Shown here piece by piece: positions 58,588 to 64,000 of a stretch of 64,000 nt of DNA; the first letter of the stretch is position 1, and the number at the start of each line of letters is the position of its first letter. Location: positions 11,380,355-11,444,354 of the forward strand of contig CM070566.1 in the NCBI GenBank assembly GCA_036346405.1, read 5' to 3'. The notes below the pieces were generated by a model, which saw only the letters and a program-made list of their open reading frames with translations, did no database searches and was not told where the DNA came from. A program made the translations under genes and the position numbers. Source of the stretch: Phyllostachys edulis (taxonomy: Eukaryota > Streptophyta > Magnoliopsida > Poales > Poaceae).

Positions 58588-58599
58588 AAAAGGGGAGAT
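58588..58599 (+). other. Polypurine tract of element B
   Basis: aaaaggggagat directly precedes the 3' LTR start (tgaagaatc, 58600), the expected plus-strand priming site. Confidence 0.8.
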
Positions 58600-61500
58600 T
58601 GAAGAATCTAGACCTACCATTATGTGTTAATGGGGTTTTGGTGATTAATGACAAATCTAATTGTGAGACTAACACTTTCATTGATATACATATTGTGTAG
58701 TCTTATTTGGATATAAAGGTAATAATCATGAAGGCATGCATGTGATTAATGACAAATCCAATTCATTGGATAAACAAAAGGAAAATCCAAACAGTATGCA
58801 TTCATAATGATGAATCTATTTGTGAGACTAACATTTCTATTTGTTATATCATGTTTAGTCTCGTTTGGATATAAAGATCAAAAGAGGTATGCATTCTACT
58901 TTGTATTCATATATCTTGTTGCATTCCTCGGATCCAAAATATAGGTTGAACTCCACCAAAAGTCTAACTTGAATATGTGCATATGTTTCCATTACACATT
59001 TGTGTATGCACACATTTAGGGGGAGCTCAATCTATGTTTTGTGGTTTCATTAGTATTGATCCATATTTCCTTGTCCATATACAATTGGGATCTTTACTTT
59101 GAAACATGTCCTTTGAATATATTTAACTTGCATAGTTAATTTATTCATATGAGTATATGAGACTTGTGTAGTTCATATATTCTTGAATGTATTTAACTTG
59201 TGTAGTTAATATATTCATATGAGTATATATATAACTTGTGTAGTTCAGTATATACTCATATCCTTGAATATATTTAACTTGTGTAGTTAATATATTCATG
59301 TGAGTATATATAACTTGTGTAGTTTATATATGCTCATATTCTTGAATATATATAACTTATGTAGTTAGTATATTCAAGTGTGTATATATGACTTGTGTAG
59401 TCTATATACACTTATATGTGAGTATAACATAACTTGTGTAGTTTATGTGTGCTCACATATTCTTGAATATGTTTAACTTATGTAGTTAATCTATTCATAA
59501 GAGTGTATAAGACTTGTGTAGTCTATATATACTTATATGTGAGTAGAACATAACTAGTGTAGTTCATGTGTACTCACATATCTTTGAATATGTTTAACTT
59601 GTGTAGTTAATATATTCATATGAGTATATGAGACTTATGTAGTTAATATATGCTCATGTATTCTTGAGTTAATACGACTTGTGTAGTTCAGATACACTCA
59701 TGTTGAGTATATATAACTTATGTAGTACTTATATACTCATACCAAACTCTATTCAATTATTTGTTATTGAAGTGGTTATCATCAATTACCAATGAGGAAA
59801 GATTGTGGTATCTTGTCCCGCCATTATGAGTTAATGGTATGTTGTGGTAATTAATGATAATCATATTGTGGAACTAACATTTTCCATGAGTTGGATGAAT
59901 AGGTTATGTTCGGTGGTTGATGACTTGGGATGACATCATGTGTTGATAGTCATCAAGTCAAGAAGAGATGATCATGTGTTGATCATCAAGTCAAGTGAAG
60001 ACCCATCATGAGTTGATGGATGTCAAGTGAAGAGTGCATCATGTGTTGATGCATATCAAGACTTCGGGATGGAAGATGTCATCATGTGTTGATGAGCATC
60101 AAGTCAAGATCCCGAAGTAAAGCTTCATCATGTGTTGATGAAGGTCAAGTAAGGATGCATCATGAGTTGATGCATATCAAGTCAAGAACCCGGAGTTGAA
60201 GCAAGGATGTGCGCCATCAAGCTTCAAGTGTTTGCATAAGGCAAAGGTATGACTAGCTAGGGCTAAGGATGTGTTCCTAGTCTTTTACCGTCTCGGTGTT
60301 TTGTTGGTAGACCGGATTGCTAGTATAGGTTGCCGTACTATTAAGAGGGGTCTTTGACTAGTAGCTTGAGTTTGTCATGTGTTGATAGCTCATTGTGTTT
60401 GCTCTAGCTCACTTTAACATGTTGCCAATATTTGTGAATGTGTTTTACAAATAGTTGTGGCTCATGGTTAATCCTTGTAGCATGTGACTTAAGTTTGCGA
60501 ATGCGTTTTGCAAATGGTGTAAGTCCATGTACCTTATTCCTTGTGGTGTGATTCTAAAAGTGTGCAAATGTGTTTTGCAACTTGTTGAGAATCTCACTTA
60601 AGCCCTTGTGTGCATTGCGCATCAAATTAGCAAATGTGTTTTGCAATTTGAGTTGAAGCGAATGCAATCTGTGTTTTCTCAGGAAAATCGGATGAACCGA
60701 CGTGTAACGTCGGTACAACCGGGATGCGGTCATACCAGGCGATTAGGCAATGATACGACCGCTTTTCCGAGCATGTGTTGCTCGGGTGTGGAGCGAGTAC
60801 CACCGGTATCGAGCGGTACGACGACCGTGAGGCCGGGCCATTCCGATTATTTGTTAGCGGTTCAGTTTTTCCGAGAAGATGCATTTGTTGCTCATCTTTG
60901 TTTTGAGAAACCCTTGAGCGGCACGCACCGCGAGTGTTTAGCGATACGACCGCGATGCGGTTCGACCGCTTTCTTAGTCTTGATTGTAAAATTCCGAACG
61001 CTTGTTCGTGGGACTTAGCCGCATTTGGCGCTCCTTTGTGGAGCGGCACGACCGCAGTGTTTGTGCGGTTGTACTGATTGTTCTTGATGCACGACCGGCC
61101 TTAGTTGGCGGTCGTTCGATTTGGTGACCAACGGCTAGTTTTATAGCCGTTGGAGGAAAAGCGTACGACCGCCCCATAACGGCGGCCGTTCGATTTCCTA
61201 ACTTTTTCAAGAGACTTTGTCCCAACGGCTAGTTTTTGTGTGTGGGCTATAAATACCCACCTTGGCCGTGTGAGGGAGAGTTGTCGGTGCCCTTGAGTTC
61301 TATTGAGCTAGTGCAAGCCTCTCATACTCTTTTGTGCATGTGTTGCACTTAGTGAGGTTAGAGAGCAAACCCTAAGTGCATGTGTTGCCTTAGGTTGTGG
61401 ATTTCAGATCCATAGAGCTTTGACACTTGATTGGTTCAAGTGAGAGTTAGAGTCTTGTTACTCTTGGTGTTTGCCGACACCTAGACAGCGTGGGCGTCGT

Positions 61501-62085
61501 CTTGCAGTGAGCTTCTCAAAGAAGATTGTGAGAAGACCCGGCGGTTTGTGAGTGGCGTGGTGCTCGCCATCTCCTGAGTGGAGGAAAGAGCAACCCAAGT
61601 GGAGCGAGGTGTTTGATCCTGAGGAAGGCTTAATTGTGGAGCCGCCCAATTAGTTTGGGTTTCCCTCAACGTGATTAGGGAGACCGCAAGTCTCCGATTC
61701 ACCACCAGAAACATAACCGTGTCCATTGTGGTTTGCATCCTTGTGCCTTACTATTGCATTTACATTCATTGTGTATGAATGCTTGCTTTACATTGTGCAA
61801 TTTATATACCTTGTATTAAATTGCTTATTCATTGTGTATGATTGCAATTGTTCGTTGTGCTATTCATCCTTGCTAGAATTGATTAGCTTACAAGTCATAT
61901 GCTTAATTGATATACTTATTAATAGACTTGTATTGTTGGTGCATTTAGGGAACCTAGTTGATTTAGGTTTTAATTGTGCAAAACCGTATTTGTATTAGCT
62001 TCCGCATTAGAAATCGGTTTTTAGAGCCTAAAGGAATTTAAAACGCCTATTCACCCCCCCTCTAGTCGGCCACCTCGTTCTTACA
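58600..62085 (+). repeat. Element B 3' LTR, 3,486 bp
   Basis: Near-identical partner of 50617-54099, ending ctcgttcttaca. Differences between the two are mostly 1-3-base indels, clustered in the CG-rich stretch (~60680-61000). Hairpin arrays recur at ~59114-59742 and ~59929-60174. Confidence 0.92.
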
Positions 62086-62090
62086 ACTGT
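62086..62090. other. 5-bp target duplication of element B, right copy
   Basis: ACTGT, identical to 50612-50616. Confidence 0.92.
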
Positions 62091-62212
62091 ACTTGTTCTT
62101 TGATCTTCGTAGCTCTTATAGCTATTAAAGTGAAAATCATGTTAAATTCAAACTAGGTAAAAAGGATTCATGCTGCTATTCACCCCCCTATAGTCGTCTT
62201 TCCGGTCCTACA
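62091..62212 (+). repeat. Copia element A, 3' LTR, right part
   Basis: Continuation of the LTR interrupted at 50616 (acttgttctttgatcttcgtag ... ttccggtcctaca), matching 44712-44833. Confidence 0.88.
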
Positions 62213-64000
62213 CATCATCATCAAATACCTCGTAGGCTAAGTGCCCGAAGACACCGCGGGGCAAAGGATACTTTTTCTTTACCGTAACTTCATTAAGCGG
62301 ACGGTAATCAACGCACATGCGCAAAGTATTGTCCTTGTTCTTTACAAAGATTGCCGGACAACCCCACAGAGATGAGCTAGGGCAGATAAAACCCTTCTCT
62401 TGCAGCTCACCAAGTTGTTTCTTCAACTCCACCAACTCATTCGGTGGCATTCGGTAAGGCCTCTTTGAAATCGGGGCAGTACCGGGCGCCAACTCGATAA
62501 CGAAATCGAGGTCACGAACTGGTGGTATCCCTGGAAGATCTTCGAGAAATACATCAATGAAGTCACAAACCATTGGGACTTCACGAATATCTAGAGACGG
62601 CTTCGCTTCCAACGCGAAGAGATGCGGACCTTGCAGCTTCGGCGAAAAGCGAACCTGCTCACTAGAGGGACTAGACAAAGAGATGCACTTCTTGGCGCAA
62701 TCGATTTGTCCCAAGTGCTGAGACGACCAATCCATACCAAGAATCACATCTAAGCTCGCTGAATGGAGGAGGATAAGATTTGCTAAAAATCCTACTCCCT
62801 CAATCACAACAGGAACATCCCGTCACTCAGATTCAGCTCTCAACTCCGAACCGGGAGAGCGAATGAGCAACGGGACCAACAAAGGAGCAAAAAGAAGCTC
62901 ACCAACAGCAGCAAAAGACTTAGGAACAAAGGAATGAGATGCTCCTGAATCAAACAAAACAGTAGCAGGATGAGAGTTAACAAGAAGTGTACCCAACACA
63001 ACGCCAGGTGCCTCCTACGCTTCCTCGGCGGAGATGTGGTTGACGCGGCCGCTACCCACACCTTGGGCTACGGGGACAACCTTCTGATCCTGGGAAGGAC
63101 CACCTCCTTGCCCACGTCCTCCATTAGGACGAGGGGCCGCTCCAATCTTCTTAGGGCAATTATTCGCATAATGGCCCTTCTGATTGCAGAAATAGCAAGT
63201 GACGTCGGCAACATTGTGGAGGCCACCTTGCTGAGGCGGAGGTACATGTGGTCGAGACACGGCCTGCGGAGGACGAGGTGCAGGTGTAGAAAGCCTCGGA
63301 GGAACTGGGCTCGAGGACGGGCACCGAGCCTACCTCAACAAAACGGGAACACCGCCTTGGACGCTCAGGACTCCCACTTACGCTTGCGGGACTCTCCTAG
63401 CGCTCTTCCCTTGAACTCTGCAACGATGGTCTTGTCGACCAAGGTCTGAAAGTCAGGGAAGTCGACGATAGATAGCTTGTCCTGAAGCTCCTCAGACAAA
63501 CCATCTACGAACTTCTCCTGCTTGGCTTCATCGGTAGCCACCTCTCCGGGAGCATAACGAGCCAAATGGTTAAACTCGTACAAATACTCCGTGACTGACC
63601 TTTGCCCTTGCTTGAGCGAGAGAAATTCCTTCTTCTTGAGCTTCATCACACCGGCGGGGATGTGAGCCCGACGGAAAGCAGAACGGAACTCCTCCCAAGA
63701 GATGAAATGGCGGCCACGGCATGGCGAGGAAACTTTCCCACCATGAAAGAGCTGCACCTTTCAGCTGATGGGAGGCGAAGAGTGTCTTCTCATGATCCCG
63801 CATCGAGCGATGTTGAGCTTTACTCAACCAGACACGAAGCGATCGTCAGATCCAGCGGGTCTTCCGACCTAGAGAAAGTGGTGGTGAGCCAAGGAACTCC
63901 GAGAGTCCTCGCATGGTGATGTCCACTTCTCCCCGATCCGAGACACCGAAAAGAGTGGAGGTATTGCGCGATAACCTCCGAATCCTTGTTCGATCCATTC
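62213..64000 (-). mobile_element. Gypsy retrotransposon fragment: gag, protease, start of RT
   Basis: The minus strand enters from the right edge. Gag: HQLKGAALSWWESF (63770-63710, another frame) and 63365-63757 with WEEFRSAFRRAHIPAGVMKL and FNHLARYAPGEV. Zinc knuckle CYFCNQKGHYANNC (~63197-63156). Protease with intact LFDSGASHSFV (~62935-62965). A TGA breaks the frame near 62825. Then [31 protein letters not shown], and the RT start [20 protein letters not shown] (~62300). Coding stops matching RT at ~62270 and ends at the copia A LTR (62212). Ty3/gypsy order is clear; it is truncated at both ends of what is visible. Confidence 0.85.

Larger units (their letters stand above)
54100..58599 (+). 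mobile_element. Element B internal region: gag-only (non-autonomous) LTR retrotransposon
   Basis: Primer-binding site at 54102-54113, gag at ~54157-55824, then 2.8 kb without coding homology, and a purine tract (aaaaggggagat, 58588-58599) just before the 3' LTR. No protease, integrase, reverse transcriptase or RNase H was seen on either strand, so it must use enzymes from another element (a gag-only, TR-GAG-like layout). The 3' internal part has ~15 motifs resembling the LTR/PBS junction (57109-57790). Confidence 0.88.

Overview
This is plant nuclear DNA, almost certainly from a grass of the rice genus (Oryza) or a close relative. The evidence is intron-containing plant genes with GC-rich first exons, Stowaway-type MITEs, hAT and CACTA remnants, and stacked copia/gypsy LTR retrotransposons. 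Four host loci are recognisable in this order: ACC oxidase (+, 5536-7375), a PHT4-type anion transporter pseudogene (-, ~7884-9255), an F-box gene (-, 20877-21841) and chloroplast NAD kinase 2 (-, 28971-35297). From memory, homologues of ACC oxidase, the transporter and NAD kinase 2 lie close together on the short arm of rice chromosome 11, with a duplicated block on chromosome 12. That placement is inference.

Layout. 1-5.4 kb is intergenic, with a complete 977-bp non-autonomous hAT element and a Stowaway MITE. 5.4-9.3 kb holds the ACC oxidase gene and the dead transporter copy. 9.3-20.6 kb is repeat-rich: hAT ends and a hAT transposase remnant, tandem repeats, a CACTA fragment with a C48-type protease gene, and a long inverted repeat. 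20.9-21.8 kb is the F-box gene. 22.6-28.1 kb is a hAT element broken by a minus-strand gypsy element (LTR, gag, protease, no reverse transcriptase). 29-35.3 kb is NAD kinase 2, eight exons, with two tandem MITEs in intron 6. 36-37.3 kb is another hAT transposase.

From 37.3 kb to the end the window is retrotransposon. It starts with an old 5'-truncated LTR (to 40033), then a ~3.07-kb solo gypsy-like LTR with a near-perfect target duplication (40136-43200). A decayed SIRE-like copia element (element A, ~44.36-62.21 kb) follows, and an 11.47-kb gag-only LTR element (element B, 50617-62085) sits inside its 3' LTR. Last is a minus-strand gypsy gag-protease-RT fragment running off the right edge.

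The most interesting signal is in the LTRs of element B. About 1.1 kb of each LTR is a close-packed array of some 23 short hairpins. They share a five-base loop (TGTGT or a near variant) but have stems of differing sequence that stay paired. The old truncated LTR at 37.3-40.0 kb carries homologous hairpins with paired substitutions, plus a third set with 10-11-bp CGGTATTACCG-type arms around five-base loops. Element B encodes a Gag with three CCHC zinc knuckles and no pol. A working hypothesis is that the hairpins are tandem RNA sites for Gag recognition or packaging.

A caution applies throughout. Every recognisable host gene carries 1-2-base indels, and the two near-identical LTRs of element B differ mainly by small indels. 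Much of the apparent gene damage may therefore be residual consensus error rather than biology.
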